Positions 63,735 through 64,000 of a DNA stretch of 64,000 nucleotides are shown piece by piece (within the stretch, counting starts at the first letter, position 1; each line of letters opens with the position of its first letter). Origin of the DNA: Nitzschia sp. pyKryTriq1 (lineage: Eukaryota; Bacillariophyta; Bacillariophyceae; Bacillariales; Bacillariaceae); the NCBI GenBank assembly GCA_956465555.1, contig OY101129.1, forward strand, positions 248,001-312,000, written 5' to 3'. The notes under the pieces were generated by a model. The model worked only from the letters and a program-made list of their open reading frames with translations, did not search any database and was not told where the DNA came from. Position numbers and translations under genes: made by a program.

Positions 63735-64000
63735 ATGATGTACCCGCAGAGTTCCTCGGCTGTTTCCTTCTCGCTCTTGCTCCTCGTCGCATGGGTACGT
63801 TCATCGGCGGCTTGGGCGCCACAGGTGCAGAGGACGGTAGCCTGGGCCCCCTCGAGCAGTAGCACAACTTTGGACCGGATAAGCACCGGACCGCAACATC
63901 AGTCAAGGTCAAGTAGTATGTCAACAACTCGATTGAACATGGCCGAATTGGAGTATAACAAGGATCGAATCCGCAATTTCAGCATCATCGCGCATATCGA
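63735..64000 (+). CDS. Plastid-type LepA/EF4 translation factor, 5' end (partial)
   Basis: Starts at the first of two adjacent ATGs and runs off the right edge; about 88 residues visible. A signal-peptide-like core (AVSFSLLLLVAWV) ends near SSAAWAP, an ASAF-type site with Trp in place of Phe, and a Ser/Arg-rich transit-like stretch follows. Then comes RIRNFSIIAHI(D), the start of the GTP-binding domain. The wording NFSIIAHI is typical of LepA (EF4) rather than EF-G or BipA. EF4 back-translocates stalled ribosomes. Plastid location is inferred. Confidence 0.8.
   Translation, partial: MMYPQSSSAVSFSLLLLVAWVRSSAAWAPQVQRTVAWAPSSSSTTLDRISTGPQHQSRSSSMSTTRLNMAELEYNKDRIRNFSIIAHI

Overview
The window reads as nuclear DNA of a diatom or a close stramenopile relative. 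A fucoxanthin-chlorophyll light-harvesting protein gene has a signal peptide ending in an ASAF-type site. A second small protein, and less clearly an elongation factor cut by the right edge, show the same kind of bipartite plastid presequence. Introns are short (about 80-490 bp, GT-AG), genes are compact, and one gene encodes DUF285/BspA-type surface repeats. The species cannot be fixed from sequence alone.

I support 24 protein genes, one of them probably mobile-element derived. Eight are spliced with all junctions worked out by hand so that the reading frame closes; a ninth (the MCTP-like gene) has seven exons that also close. No rRNA, convincing tRNA or CRISPR array was found.

Layout: 1-8 kb holds the end of an unknown gene, a seven-exon C2/C1/PH membrane protein, glutathione reductase and a DTW-domain tRNA-modifying enzyme. 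8-20 kb holds a sulfotransferase-like type II membrane protein, mitochondrial citrate synthase, a Rossmann-thioredoxin fusion, a mitochondrial RbfA, a Rab8-type GTPase and a small plastid protein. 20-32 kb holds a PPEF/PP7-like phosphatase, a TPR protein, a two-helix coiled-coil membrane protein, a secreted Stig1/DUF285 protein with freshly duplicated exons, a 1.9 kb repeat-rich gap and the ESCRT-III subunit Vps20/CHMP6. 32-45 kb holds a giant single-exon MABP-Sec7-PH ARF exchange factor, three-exon PEX1 and a two-helix membrane protein. 45-64 kb holds a Cid1-type nucleotidyltransferase, an SLC35F-type transporter, an ABM-fold membrane protein, a REXO4-like exonuclease, a mobile-element-like ORF, the light-harvesting protein, a tandem pair of paralogous unknown proteins, a TPR protein and the start of a plastid LepA/EF4.

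The genes are mostly unrelated housekeeping functions, although membrane traffic is well represented (C2 tether, Rab8, Vps20, ARF-GEF, PEX1). Gaps between genes are full of short palindromic words (TACCGGTA, GTACTGTAC, CTACTAGTAG, CTCTCT...AGAGAG) that also leak into coding sequence as Ser/Thr runs.
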